A DNA stretch of 64,000 nt, taken from assembly GCF_036077095.1 (NCBI RefSeq), contig NZ_CP107960.1:1240001-1304000 (forward strand), read 5' to 3'. The notes beneath the pieces were generated by a model that worked only from the letters and a program-made list of their open reading frames with translations, was not told where the DNA came from and ran no database searches. Of the stretch, positions 8,180 through 16,229 are shown piece by piece; positions within the stretch are counted from its first letter, which is position 1; each line of letters begins with the position of its first letter. The translations under genes were made by a program, and so were the position numbers. This stretch comes from Streptomyces sp. NBC_00376 (GTDB lineage: Bacteria > Actinomycetota > Actinomycetes > Streptomycetales > Streptomycetaceae).

Positions 8180-9031
8180 TTGCCCCCCAGAAGCACCCCG
8201 ACCGCCCGGCAGCAGCGACTCGGGTACGAACTCCGCAAACTGCGCGAGCAGTCGGGCATGCCGGTGCAGCAGGCCGCCGCACTGCTCGGCGTCGACCGCA
8301 CCCGCATCCCGAACATCGAATCGGGACGGTTCGGCATCAGCGCCGAACGGGTCCGCACCCTCGCCTTCAACTACGGCTGCCCGGACACCGGGCTGGTCGA
8401 CCTGCTCGCCGAGATGGCCCAGGAGCGCGCCCGGGGCTGGTGGGAGGAGCACCGCGGGCTACTGCTGCCGGGACTGCTCGACATCGCCGAACTCGAGCAC
8501 CACGCGGCGGAGTTGACGACCTCCACCACCACGCACATCCCCGGCCTCCTGCAGACCGAGGAGCATGCACGGGCTGTCTTCGACACGGCCGATCCACAGT
8601 TGCCCGGACCCGATCTGATGGCCCGGCTGTCGCTGCGACTGCGCCGCCGGGAGATATTGGAGCGGGACCGTCCACCGATGTACGAGTCGGTGATCCACGA
8701 GGCGGCGCTGCGCATGCAGTTCGGCGGCCCGAAGGTGGCGAGGGCCCAGCTGGACCACATCCTCGAACAGTCCGAGCGGGACCGGATCACGGTACGGGTG
8801 ATCCCGTTCGCGGCCGGCGGTTTCCCGGGCGCCGGACAGTCGTTCACCTATGTGGGCGCCGCGGTACCGCAGCTCGACACCGTGCAGCTCGACTCCTCGC
8901 ATGGTTCGATGCTGCTGGACTCCGGCATGCAACTGCGCCGCTATCGCGGCCTGTTGGAGCGTCTGCGCACACTCTCACTGCCCGTCGAGGAGTCGCGCGA
9001 CTTCATCCGATCCATAGCCCAGGACCTCTGA
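8180..9031 (+). CDS. XRE-family transcriptional regulator with DUF5753 domain
   Basis: A 283-residue DNA-binding regulator. Residues about 10-65 are an XRE helix-turn-helix (LGYELRKLREQSGMPVQQAAALLGVDRTRIPNIESG). The remainder is the DUF5753/Scr1-type domain, with the typical WWEEHRGLLLPGLLDIAELEHHA, THIPGLLQTEEHARAVF and VRVIPFAAGGFPGAGQSF. This architecture (WhiJ-like) controls development and antibiotic genes in Streptomyces. The TTG start follows AAGGGACCGC; the in-frame upstream extension has no ribosome-binding site. The DUF397-like gene begins 9 bases downstream, so the two are co-transcribed. Confidence 0.9.
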   Translation: MPPRSTPTARQQRLGYELRKLREQSGMPVQQAAALLGVDRTRIPNIESGRFGISAERVRTLAFNYGCPDTGLVDLLAEMAQERARGWWEEHRGLLLPGLLDIAELEHHAAELTTSTTTHIPGLLQTEEHARAVFDTADPQLPGPDLMARLSLRLRRREILERDRPPMYESVIHEAALRMQFGGPKVARAQLDHILEQSERDRITVRVIPFAAGGFPGAGQSFTYVGAAVPQLDTVQLDSSHGSMLLDSGMQLRRYRGLLERLRTLSLPVEESRDFIRSIAQDL

Positions 9032-9040
9032 GGAGCGACC

Positions 9041-9232
9041 ATGACCGATATCTGCTGGGACGAAGCCTTCTGCAGCGAGGGCGCCAACTGCTTCCGCTTC
9101 GGACTCGACGACCAGGGCCGGGCGTACATCGGCTCCACCACGGACACCACCGCCTACGTCAGCGACTCCATGGAGGCGCTGCGGGCGCTCATCTCCGCAG
9201 TGAAGGCCGGCGCGGCGGACCACCTGCTCTGA
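9041..9232 (+). CDS. small DUF397-like partner protein
   Basis: A 63-residue acidic protein (MTDICWDEAFCSEGANCFRF, ending LRALISAVKAGAADHLL). The length, position after a DUF5753 regulator, the Cys-containing N-terminus and the C-terminal amphipathic helix fit the DUF397/BldB-like small proteins that partner with WhiJ-type regulators. It is more divergent than the second copy in this window. Strong ribosome-binding site GAGGAGCGACC. Its likely role is to antagonize or tune the neighbouring regulator (inference from the family). Confidence 0.78.
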   Translation: MTDICWDEAFCSEGANCFRFGLDDQGRAYIGSTTDTTAYVSDSMEALRALISAVKAGAADHLL

Positions 9233-9421
9233 CCGCACGCCCCGACCGCGCCCGCGCCCCCGTGAAGGTCCGCTCCGAGTACGCCGACAGCTCCGAGCGC
9301 CCCGCAGCCGGGGGCCGGCCGGTCCCGGTCACCGGCGCGCCGCCGGTACGGATGGATCGCAGCGCACCGCGCCGAACCTCGTCCACGGGCACCCAACCGC
9401 CCCGGGACCTGCGTACATAAC

Positions 9422-9431
9422 GTTACGTAAC
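9422..9431. promoter_or_regulatory. 10-bp palindrome GTTACGTAAC
   Basis: A perfect palindrome in an AT-richer stretch about 106 bases before the desaturase start. With the downstream inverted repeat it suggests regulated transcription, for example by a TetR- or GntR-type fatty-acid sensor (inference). Confidence 0.4.
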
Positions 9432-9490
9432 CGGGCATCGTGAGAGCGGGCTTGGCGGTGGCCTTACCGCCGCTTTAACCTACGGTCTCG

Positions 9491-9512
9491 TAACCTACGT
9501 ATCCGTAGGTAA
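9491..9512. promoter_or_regulatory. 22-bp inverted repeat, candidate desaturase operator
   Basis: ACCTACG and CGTAGGT are perfect arms around TATC; one more base pair on each side extends it to 22 bp with a single mismatch. A further direct copy of the half-site AACCTACG lies just upstream at 9477-9484. It ends 24 bases before the GTG start, a good repressor position. Confidence 0.6.
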
Positions 9513-9536
9513 TTCTCCCGTCCCCAGGAGTCCCCC

Positions 9537-10511
9537 GTGACGATCACCGCTCCCCACCTCGGCAGCCCGAAGGCGTGGACCGACGCCCAGCTGCTGTACG
9601 CCCTGGAAGAGGTGGTGGAGAAGGAGCTCAACCGCCATCTCAAGGTCGCCAAGGACTGGATGCCCCACGAGTACGTGCCGTTCTCCGACGGGCGGAACTT
9701 CCCCGGGGTCTTCGAGGACGGTGAGGCCTGGCAGGCCGACCAGTCCAAGGTCACCGACATCGGCAAGATCGCCCTGGTGGTGAACCTGCTGACCGAGGAC
9801 AACCTCCCGAGCTACCACCACGAGATCGCCTCGCTCTTCGGCCGCGACGGTGCCTGGGGCACCTGGGTGCACCGCTGGACCGCGGAGGAGGGCCGACACG
9901 GCATCGTGATGCGTGACTACCTGCTCACCTCACGGGCCGTCGACCCGGACAAGCTGGAGCAGTTCCGGATGGCGCACATGGCGGAGGGCTTCGAGTCGGA
10001 CAACCGCCACTCGATGCTGCACTCGGTGGCGTACGTCGCGTTCCAGGAGCTGGCCACCCGCGTCTCGCACCGCAACACCGGCCACCAGTCGGGCGACCCG
10101 GTCTGCGACCGGATGCTCGCGCGGATCGCGACCGACGAGAACCTGCACATGGTCTTCTACCGCAACCTCCTCGGTGCGGCCTTCGAGCTCGCCCCCGACC
10201 TGACGATGCAGGCCGTGCGCGACGTCGTCGTCAACTTCCGGATGCCCGGTCACGGCATGCCGGGCTTCGAGCGGGCCGCCGCGCAGATGGCGATCGGCGA
10301 GATCTACAACATGCGCATCCACCACGACGACGTGATCCAGCCCGTGCTGCGTTACCTGAAGGTGCTCTCCATCGACGGCCTGGGCCCCGACGGCCTGAAG
10401 GCGCAGGAGGAGCTGGGCCTGTACATGGGCGGCCTGGACAGCGAGGCGGCGAAGTTCGACGAGAAGCTGGCCGCCCGCAAGGCGCGGATGGTCGCGCGCG
10501 CCGGCGCCTGA
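9537..10511 (+). CDS. acyl-ACP desaturase (ferritin-like di-iron)
   Basis: A 324-residue soluble fatty acid desaturase, family FA_desaturase_2, which inserts a cis double bond into acyl-ACP using O2 and ferredoxin and so sets membrane fluidity. Both di-iron motifs are present: TAEEGRHG at residues 115-122 (Glu and His ligands) and TDENLH at 199-204 (Glu201, His204), with a further ligand region LLTEDNLPSYHHEI near 85-98. Start is GTG with an AGGAG site. It is monocistronic, with palindromic promoter sites upstream and a convergent terminator downstream. The regulator is not in the neighbourhood. Confidence 0.93.
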   Translation: MTITAPHLGSPKAWTDAQLLYALEEVVEKELNRHLKVAKDWMPHEYVPFSDGRNFPGVFEDGEAWQADQSKVTDIGKIALVVNLLTEDNLPSYHHEIASLFGRDGAWGTWVHRWTAEEGRHGIVMRDYLLTSRAVDPDKLEQFRMAHMAEGFESDNRHSMLHSVAYVAFQELATRVSHRNTGHQSGDPVCDRMLARIATDENLHMVFYRNLLGAAFELAPDLTMQAVRDVVVNFRMPGHGMPGFERAAAQMAIGEIYNMRIHHDDVIQPVLRYLKVLSIDGLGPDGLKAQEELGLYMGGLDSEAAKFDEKLAARKARMVARAGA

Positions 10512-10528
10512 CCGTTCCGGGCCCGGCC

Positions 10529-10571
10529 CGTCGACCCGTCCGCCGCCGGTCCGGTGGCCGGCGGGTCGACG
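10529..10571. terminator. hairpin terminator between convergent genes
   Basis: CGTCGACCCG and CGGGTCGACG form perfect 10-bp arms with extra GC pairing inside. It lies between the stops of the desaturase and the TPR gene and can terminate both. Confidence 0.75.
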
Positions 10572-10584
10572 CCCGTGCCGGCAC

Positions 10585-11085
10585 TCAGACCGTTTCGTGC
10601 AGGTCCCGCGCGTAGTGCTCGATCGCTGCCCGGTACTGGCGCACCTGCGGGTCCGTGCTGCTGGTGGCGAGGAGTTCCAGCAGCAACCGCATGGCTTCGT
10701 GGTGCTCGCCGGTGTTGAACAGGGCCATGGCGAGAAACGTCCGCAGCGCCCCGTCGTCGGGGAACTGCTCGACACCGCCGCGGAGAACCTCGACGGCCTT
10801 CTCGTACTGCCCGAGCACCCGGTGCGTGCTCCCCAGGCCGAGGAGCGCGCCTCTGCGGTCCTCCTCCGACAGCCCGGTGCCGCCGAGGCCGCGTTCGTAG
10901 AACGGCACCGCCTCCGCCTCCAGCCCGAGCACGTCGTGGGCCCAGGCGGCCTGATAGGCGATCTCCGCGTCCGCGGGGAACTCGGCGGACAGGGCCAGCA
11001 GGCGCTGCCTGGCCTCCTCCTGGTGGCCTTCGGTGCGCAGCCGTACGGCCGCCGCGAGGGAACTGTCCCGGTCGTGATCATTCAT
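10585..11085 (-). CDS. tetratricopeptide repeat protein
   Basis: A 166-residue helical protein. TPR-like helical pairs are visible: RLRTEGHQEEARQRLLALSAEFPADAEIAYQAAWAHDVLG, then GALLGLGSTHRVLGQYEKAVEVLRGGVEQFPDDGALRTFLAMALFNTGEHHEAMRLLLELL. It matches the short actinobacterial TPR_5 proteins, presumably a protein-interaction scaffold; no catalytic motif. No signal peptide, so cytoplasmic. The ATG was chosen because the domain starts there. The WhiB-like gene precedes it on the same strand about 45 bases away, so the two may be co-transcribed. Confidence 0.85.
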   Translation of the reverse strand: MNDHDRDSSLAAAVRLRTEGHQEEARQRLLALSAEFPADAEIAYQAAWAHDVLGLEAEAVPFYERGLGGTGLSEEDRRGALLGLGSTHRVLGQYEKAVEVLRGGVEQFPDDGALRTFLAMALFNTGEHHEAMRLLLELLATSSTDPQVRQYRAAIEHYARDLHETV

Positions 11086-11129
11086 ACGGGCATCGTCCCA
11101 GGCCCGAGAGGCGGTCCGGCCACGGCCCC

Positions 11130-11378
11130 TCAGTCGCGGCCGGTTCTGCGCAGCCGGTCCCGCTCCTTCTCGGACAGCCCGCCCCATACGCCGAAGCGCT
11201 CGTCGTTGGCGAGGGCGTACTCCAGGCAGGCCTCGCGCCCCTCGCAGGCGTTGCAGAGCTGCTTGGCCTCACGGGTGGAGCTGCCAGGGGCGGGAAAGAA
11301 GAACTCGGGCCCCGCCTGGGCGCACAGCGCTGTCTCCTGCCAGGCGAGTGCGGGGTCGGCCGCGGTGTTGATCAGCAT
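11130..11378 (-). CDS. WhiB-family iron-sulfur transcriptional regulator
   Basis: An 82-residue WhiB-like protein. It has the four cluster cysteines (ETALC, then LCNAC, then EACLEYAL) that bind a redox- or NO-sensitive 4Fe-4S cluster, followed by the GVWGGLSEKERDRLRR turn and basic tail used to bind sigma factor and DNA. The stretch STREAK..C.AC and YALANDERFG is closer to WhiB itself than to WblA, WblC or WblE, but a genome normally has one WhiB and several paralogues, so I give no symbol. The start could be the ATG used or a GTG three codons upstream; neither has a strong ribosome-binding site. Confidence 0.9.
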   Translation of the reverse strand: MLINTAADPALAWQETALCAQAGPEFFFPAPGSSTREAKQLCNACEGREACLEYALANDERFGVWGGLSEKERDRLRRTGRD

Positions 11379-11451
11379 GCGGTCCACAGTGCCCGGTCGC
11401 GATAAACGACCGATCAACGCCTCATCAATGCGGCGCGCCGATGACTTCCGG

Positions 11452-12252
11452 TCAGCTCTGTGGCGTGGACGCGCTCTTGATCAGAGCGAATTCGGCGCCG
11501 TCCGGATCGGCCACGTTGGCGAACTTTCCCACACCCTCCATCTCCGTGGGCTCCAGGGTCGGTCTGCCGCCCAGCCGTTCCACGTCCGCGACCGCCTCGT
11601 CGCAGTCGGCGACCTCGAAGTAGGGCAGCCAGTGCGATCCGGCCACCGCCCGTGCCGGCACCGCGTTCAGCGGTACGAAGCCGCCGAAGGCCGCCTCCTC
11701 GCCACCGCCGCCGGTCCGGATCACCGTGTAGGACCCGCCGCCCCCGGGGAACGGTGCCCGCGCGCTCTCCCATCCGAAGACCGCGCCGTAGAACGCGGCG
11801 GCCGCGGGCACGTCCGGGGTGTACAGCTCCGCCCAGCACAGACTGCCGGGGACGCCCACGGCGCCCAGCCCAGGGTTCCCGCCCGGCTGCCAGATACCGA
11901 AGTAGGCACCCGCCCGGTCCTTGAATCCGGCCATTCTGCCGAAGTCCAGGACATCCATCGGGGCGAACGGTACGGTGCCGCCGGCCTGCTCGACCGCCCG
12001 CGCCGTGGCGTCGGCGTCCGACGACCGGAAATACACCGACCAGGACGGCGCCGCCTGCTCCTCGGTGACCGTCATCGCGCCGGCTACCGTCTTCCCGTCC
12101 AGCGTGAACATGCCGTAGCCGCCGGTCTCCGGGCCGCCGGCCACGTACTCCCAGCCGAAGAGACCGGTGTAGAAATCGACGGCCCCGTCGAGATCGGGTG
12201 TGCCCAGGTCGATCCAGTCGGGCGCTCCGTCGACGTAACGGGTGGTGAGCAT
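11452..12252 (-). CDS. two-domain VOC (glyoxalase/bleomycin resistance-like) protein
   Basis: A 266-residue cytoplasmic protein of two tandem vicinal-oxygen-chelate domains. Domain 1 (about 10-130) starts PDWIDLGTPDLDGAVDFYTGLFGWEY; domain 2 (about 140-262) starts GSLCWAELYTPDVPAAAAFYGAVFGWE and ends VADPDGAEFALIK. The family resembles mycobacterial CFP30B-like proteins; most members have no proven reaction. Good ribosome-binding site GAAGGAG. Stands alone between the WhiB gene and a divergent frameshifted gene. Confidence 0.88.
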   Translation of the reverse strand: MLTTRYVDGAPDWIDLGTPDLDGAVDFYTGLFGWEYVAGGPETGGYGMFTLDGKTVAGAMTVTEEQAAPSWSVYFRSSDADATARAVEQAGGTVPFAPMDVLDFGRMAGFKDRAGAYFGIWQPGGNPGLGAVGVPGSLCWAELYTPDVPAAAAFYGAVFGWESARAPFPGGGGSYTVIRTGGGGEEAAFGGFVPLNAVPARAVAGSHWLPYFEVADCDEAVADVERLGGRPTLEPTEMEGVGKFANVADPDGAEFALIKSASTPQS

Positions 12253-12513
12253 GGCCGGCTCCTTCGGCGGTGCCCGTGCCGTGCGGCACGGGGGTCCTCC
12301 CCGACGTTCCGAGTCTCGCACCGGGCACCGGCGACCGCAGCCCGCCGACGGCCGGGCATTGCACACGTGAACCGCCCTCGTGGATGATCTCCGCCATGAC
12401 CACCAGAAAGGCCCATGCCGCGTAAGCGCCCCCCGCTCCGGCACCCGGCGAACGCGCCACCGGTCCTGCGCATGCCCGCAGCCGACCGTTCACGCACCAC
12501 GCCGAGGAGCACC

Positions 12514-13385
12514 ATGGAGTCCGTCCGCCTGACCGAGTACGCCCGCCTGCCGCGCGCATACGGCCGGCTGCACCTGATGCACAGCACCGTCGACGTGCAC
12601 GGCCGGGTGCACTGGCTGCTCACCGAACGCGCCCCCGCGCCGGGACCGGCCGGTCCGTACGAGGCCCTGGTCGTCACCGCGGACCGGGGCGAGGTGGACG
12701 AGACGCATCTCAGCGCCGTCACGCTGTACAGTCCCTGGCTCGACGCCCTGCCCGACGGCGGTTTCGTGCTCGCGGAGGCCCGCAGCAAGGTGGACGCCGA
12801 CCATGTGCAGGTCTTCGACGCGCTCGGGCGTCCGTCGTGGACGTTCCGGGTGGGCGACGCGATCGAGCATCTGCTGACCGACACGTCGGGCGCCCTCTGG
12901 GTCGGCTACTTCGACGAGGGGGTGTACGGCGACGACCCGCTGAGCCACCCCGGTCTGCGGCGGTGGAGCAGCACGGGCGAACCGCTGTGGTCGTTCAGCC
13001 CCGGCCCGGCCCGCTGGACATGTCGGACTGCCTCGCCCTCAACGTCCACGGGACGACGGCCTGGGCCTGCCCGTACATGCACCACCCGCTGATCGAGGTC
13101 CGGGCCGACGGCTCCGTACGGGTCCGCACCACGCGGGTGAGCCGCGTCGGGGGCGTGGCGGTGGACGGTGGGCGCGTGGCCTTCGTGGACTTCGACGACG
13201 TGCTGACGTACGGCCGGATCACGGAGCACACGGTCGAGCCGGAACCGGGGGCCGCGCGGCTGGTGCGGCCCGACGGGCGCGCCCTGGCGCGCCGGAACAT
13301 GGTCTGTCGTGGTCCGCGCATCCATGTCCGTGAGCGCGGCAGGACGGACTGGTCGGTGTTCGACATGGCGCGCGGCGATCGGTGA
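12514..13385 (+). pseudogene. beta-propeller-like hypothetical protein, frameshifted
   Basis: One gene read in two frames. The first part (MESVRLTEYARLPRAYGRLH to EPLWSFSPGP) runs from an ATG with a GAGGAG site. After about 13000 the coding frame moves by -1 and continues LDMSDCLALNVHGTTAWACPYMHHPLIEV to MARGDR and TGA. Both halves have normal codon use and the joined product, about 290 residues, reads like a single repeat-rich propeller-type hypothetical protein of Streptomyces. The shift falls within the GC run at 12998-13016, where one missing base would restore the frame. It is either a real disabling deletion or a sequencing error. Without the shift the product would be about 190 residues with a nonsense tail. 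Confidence 0.7.
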
Positions 13386-13495
13386 GACGTGTCGTCGGCA
13401 CGGCTCGGGAGTGTTGCGACGACCACGGGAAGACGGCCACTGGAACGGGAGGCGGGAGGGGCGGGGCACGTTCCGGTGCTCCCGCCACCGGCCGG

Positions 13496-14569
13496 TCAGC
13501 GGGTGATGCCCAGTGCCGGAAGCACCGTCTCCGCCACCCGGTAGGCCTCCTCCAGCAACGGGTTGCCGGAGAGGATGAAGGTGTCGACGCCCAGCTCCTC
13601 GAATTCCTTGAGGCGCTCGACGACCTGGGCCGTCGAACCGACGACCGCCGTGCCCGGCCCCGGGCGGAACAGGCTCATGCCCGGCCACATGTTGGGGTGC
13701 GTCTCCAGCTCCCGGGCGTGCGCCGGGACCTTGCCGCCGTGCTGGCGGAACTGACGCTGCCAGCCCACGCCGTCCTCTCCCGCCCGGTCGCCGAGCTGCC
13801 GGGCGTACGTAGCCTCGCTCGTCACGTCGAGGAGCCGGTCGGCCGCGGCCCATGCCTCGTCCTCCGTGTCCCGGACGATGAGGTGGAGGCGGAGCCCGAT
13901 CCTGAGCGTGCGGCCGTACGCGGCGGCCCGCGCCCTGACCTTCGCCAGCTTCTCCTTGAGCAGGTGCGGGGGTTCGCCCCAGGTGAGGAAGACGTCGACG
14001 TGCTCGGCCGCCATCTCGATACCCGGGTCGGACGAGCCGCCGAACCAGAGCGGGATGTGTGATTCCTGGACCGGTCTCAGCTCCCTGAAGGACGCGCCCG
14101 CGTTCTTCAGGTCGTAGAAGCGGCCCTTGTGGTCGAAGACCTCACCGGCGGTGAGCCGCTTCACGATCGACCAGTACTCGGCGCTCAGTTCGTACCGTTC
14201 GTCGTGCTCCACGTGGAGTCCGTACTCCTGGAGCGACTTCGTCGAGCCGTTGACCACGTTGAAGCGGAGCCTGCCGCCGAAGAGGTTGTCGAAGCTGAGG
14301 GCCATCTTGGCGAGCAGGGTGGGCGAGACGAGGCCGGGGTGGACGGCCAGCAGGGGCTTGAAAGCGGTGCTGGTGGAGGCGGCCAGCGCGCTGCCTAGCG
14401 GCCAGACGTCGTACAGGTCGGTGGCGAGCAGCGCGCCGCTGTAGCCGAGGCGTTCGACCGTGCCGGCGAGCTGGGCGAGGTAGCCGAGGTCGACCGGGCG
14501 ACGGCCTTCGGGCTCCCAGGGGTAGGCGCCTTCGCGCGGGATGACGTACCAGAGGACTTCGGTCGCCAT
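13496..14569 (-). CDS. LLM-class flavin-dependent monooxygenase, SsuD-like
   Basis: A 357-residue FMNH2-dependent monooxygenase of the luciferase-like superfamily, similar along its length to alkanesulfonate monooxygenase SsuD, which releases sulfite from sulfonates. Shared stretches include GRRPVDLGYLAQLAGTVERL, PLWFGGSSDPGIEMAAEHVD and LTWGEPPHLLKEKL. The segment that in E. coli SsuD holds Cys54 reads ATDLYDVW here and has no cysteine, so substrate or mechanism may differ. Last gene of the sulfur operon; its ATG, with a GGGAGG site, is 4 bases after the upstream stop. It would need a separate flavin reductase, which is not in this window. Confidence 0.88.
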   Translation of the reverse strand: MATEVLWYVIPREGAYPWEPEGRRPVDLGYLAQLAGTVERLGYSGALLATDLYDVWPLGSALAASTSTAFKPLLAVHPGLVSPTLLAKMALSFDNLFGGRLRFNVVNGSTKSLQEYGLHVEHDERYELSAEYWSIVKRLTAGEVFDHKGRFYDLKNAGASFRELRPVQESHIPLWFGGSSDPGIEMAAEHVDVFLTWGEPPHLLKEKLAKVRARAAAYGRTLRIGLRLHLIVRDTEDEAWAAADRLLDVTSEATYARQLGDRAGEDGVGWQRQFRQHGGKVPAHARELETHPNMWPGMSLFRPGPGTAVVGSTAQVVERLKEFEELGVDTFILSGNPLLEEAYRVAETVLPALGITR

Positions 14570-14573
14570 GTCG

Positions 14574-15473
14574 TCACACCTCCCGGTCCGCGCCGGTGCC
14601 GGAGCCCGCACCGGCGAGGGCGTGGGCGACGATGACCGGGCGGTCGATGAATCCGGTGCGGTGGAAGATGTCGGCCGCTTCCTGCTGCTCGGCGAGGAAG
14701 GCATCGGTGACGGGCTCGATCTTCCACGGCAGGGCGCGCAGCGCGGTCTCCCAGTCGTCGGCGGATCCGCCGAGGTCCGCGGCGGCGATCTCGGCCGCCT
14801 CGCGGGGGTGGGCCGCCGCCCAGTCGTCGGCCCGCTGGAGAGCGCGGGTGAGCGCCTCGATGACCTCGGGGCGACTCTCGGCCAGGTCCCGGCGGGCGAA
14901 GAAGACGGAGCGGTCGGTGATGACGTCGCCGGTGCGGATCAGGGTGCGCAGCCCGCCGGTGCGGCGGGCTGCGGCGAGCTGGGCGCCCTGGGCCACCCAG
15001 GCGGCGATGGCTCCGGTGCGCAACAGTTCCTCGCTGTCGTCGGTGCTGCGGACGGCGGTGATGTCGTCGGCGTAGGAGAGCCCGGCGTCGTCCAGCGCCT
15101 TGGCGATGAGGTGGGTCTGCCAGGAGCCGATCGCGAGGTGGACGACGGTGCCCTTGAGGTCGGCGACCGTGCGCACGGGGCTGTCCTCGGGGACCAGGAG
15201 TGCGCCGTGCTCGGGGCGCGGGGCGGAGACGGCGGTGTAGACGATGTCGTGGCCGGCGGCCTGGCCGGTGACCGGCGGGGTGGAGCCGGTGCCGCCGAAG
15301 TCGATGACGCCCCGGCTGAGGAGTTCGCCGGTGCGGACGCCGTTGGTGTACGGGTGGAAGACGACGCTCTCGCCGAGCGGGGCGAGCTCCTCCTGGGCGA
15401 GGCCGAGCCGGGAGAGGTGGTACAGGTGGAAGAGGGACGGGTTGCTGCTGTGCACACCGATGGTGATGGTCAT
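14574..15473 (-). CDS. SsuA-like substrate-binding protein without export signal
   Basis: A 299-residue protein with the periplasmic-binding fold of sulfonate transporters: DFGGTGSTPPVTGQAAGHDIVYTAVS, then DLKGTVVHLAIGSWQTHLIAKAL and AWVAQGAQLAAARRTGGLRTLI. It begins directly MTITIGVHSSNPSLF with no signal peptide, lipobox or twin-arginine motif, so it should be cytoplasmic. The operon already contains a lipoprotein SBP, so this copy may have been recruited as an enzyme or chaperone for the monooxygenase step (inference), as the desulfinase DszB uses the same fold. Its ATG immediately follows the SsuB stop codon, indicating translational coupling. Confidence 0.82.
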   Translation of the reverse strand: MTITIGVHSSNPSLFHLYHLSRLGLAQEELAPLGESVVFHPYTNGVRTGELLSRGVIDFGGTGSTPPVTGQAAGHDIVYTAVSAPRPEHGALLVPEDSPVRTVADLKGTVVHLAIGSWQTHLIAKALDDAGLSYADDITAVRSTDDSEELLRTGAIAAWVAQGAQLAAARRTGGLRTLIRTGDVITDRSVFFARRDLAESRPEVIEALTRALQRADDWAAAHPREAAEIAAADLGGSADDWETALRALPWKIEPVTDAFLAEQQEAADIFHRTGFIDRPVIVAHALAGAGSGTGADREV

Positions 15474-16229
15474 TCAGATCACTCCGACTTCGGTACGTTC
15501 GGGGGTGGTTGAGGGCTGCGTGGCCGTCTCGACGCCGAGGTCGTCGAGGAGCCGTCGGCGCAGGGCCGCGAAGGCGGGGTCGCCGGGGTCGCGCGGCCGG
15601 TCGACGGTGACCGGCTCGTCGGTGATCAGCCGGCCGTCGCGCAGTACGGCGACCCGGTCGGCGAGCCGTACGGCTTCGTCCACGTCGTGGGTGACGAGGA
15701 GGACGGCGGGCCGGTGCTTGCGGCACAGCTCCCCCACCAGGTCCTGCATCCTGAGCCGGGTCAGGGCGTCGAGTGCGGCGAACGGCTCGTCGAGCAGCAG
15801 CAGTTCGGGTTCGCGGACCAGGGCGCGGGCGAGGGCGACGCGCTGTGCCTCGCCGCCGGAGAGGGTGGCGGGCCAGGCGTCGGCGTGCCGTTCGAGCCCG
15901 ACCTCGGCCAGGGCCCGCAGCCCGTGTCCTGAGCTCCCGCGCGGCAGGGCCACCGTCACATTGGCGAGGACCTTCTTCGACGGTACGAGGCGGGGCTCCT
16001 GGAAGACGACGGTGCGGGCCTCGGGGACGAGGACCTCTCCCCCGTCGACCCCGTCGAGTGCGCCCAGGATGCGCAGCAGGGTCGTCTTGCCGCTGCCGCT
16101 CGCACCGAGCAGGGCGACGAACTCGCCCCGTGCGATGTCTAGTTCGAGTCCGTCGAGCACCGCGCGGTCGCCGAAGACGCGCCGCAGTTCCCGTACCCGT
16201 ACGGCCGGCTGCGGAGTGCGGTCGGTCAT
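15474..16229 (-). CDS. ssuB: sulfonate ABC transporter ATP-binding protein (SsuB-like)
   Basis: A 251-residue ABC ATPase that would power import of sulfonates through the adjacent permease. Walker A GASGSGKT at residues 42-49, Q-loop in VVFQEPRLVPSKKVLANV, signature LSGGEAQ at 123-129, Walker B LLLLDE at 143-148, and a switch His in LLVTHDVDEAV. The VVFQEPRLVPS loop is typical of the nitrate/sulfonate/taurine branch. Its start overlaps the SsuC stop (ATGA). Confidence 0.92.
   Translation of the reverse strand: MTDRTPQPAVRVRELRRVFGDRAVLDGLELDIARGEFVALLGASGSGKTTLLRILGALDGVDGGEVLVPEARTVVFQEPRLVPSKKVLANVTVALPRGSSGHGLRALAEVGLERHADAWPATLSGGEAQRVALARALVREPELLLLDEPFAALDALTRLRMQDLVGELCRKHRPAVLLVTHDVDEAVRLADRVAVLRDGRLITDEPVTVDRPRDPGDPAFAALRRRLLDDLGVETATQPSTTPERTEVGVI

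Larger units (their letters stand above)
9233..9536. other. gap before desaturase: no gene seen
   Basis: The first 170 bases show no credible reading frame or hairpin. The last 120 bases, more AT-rich, hold the palindromic sites of the desaturase promoter listed separately. Confidence 0.6.

Noticed and set aside
12998..13016. Programmed -1 frameshift
   Set aside because: No slippery heptamer or downstream pseudoknot is apparent; loss of one base in a GC run is simpler.
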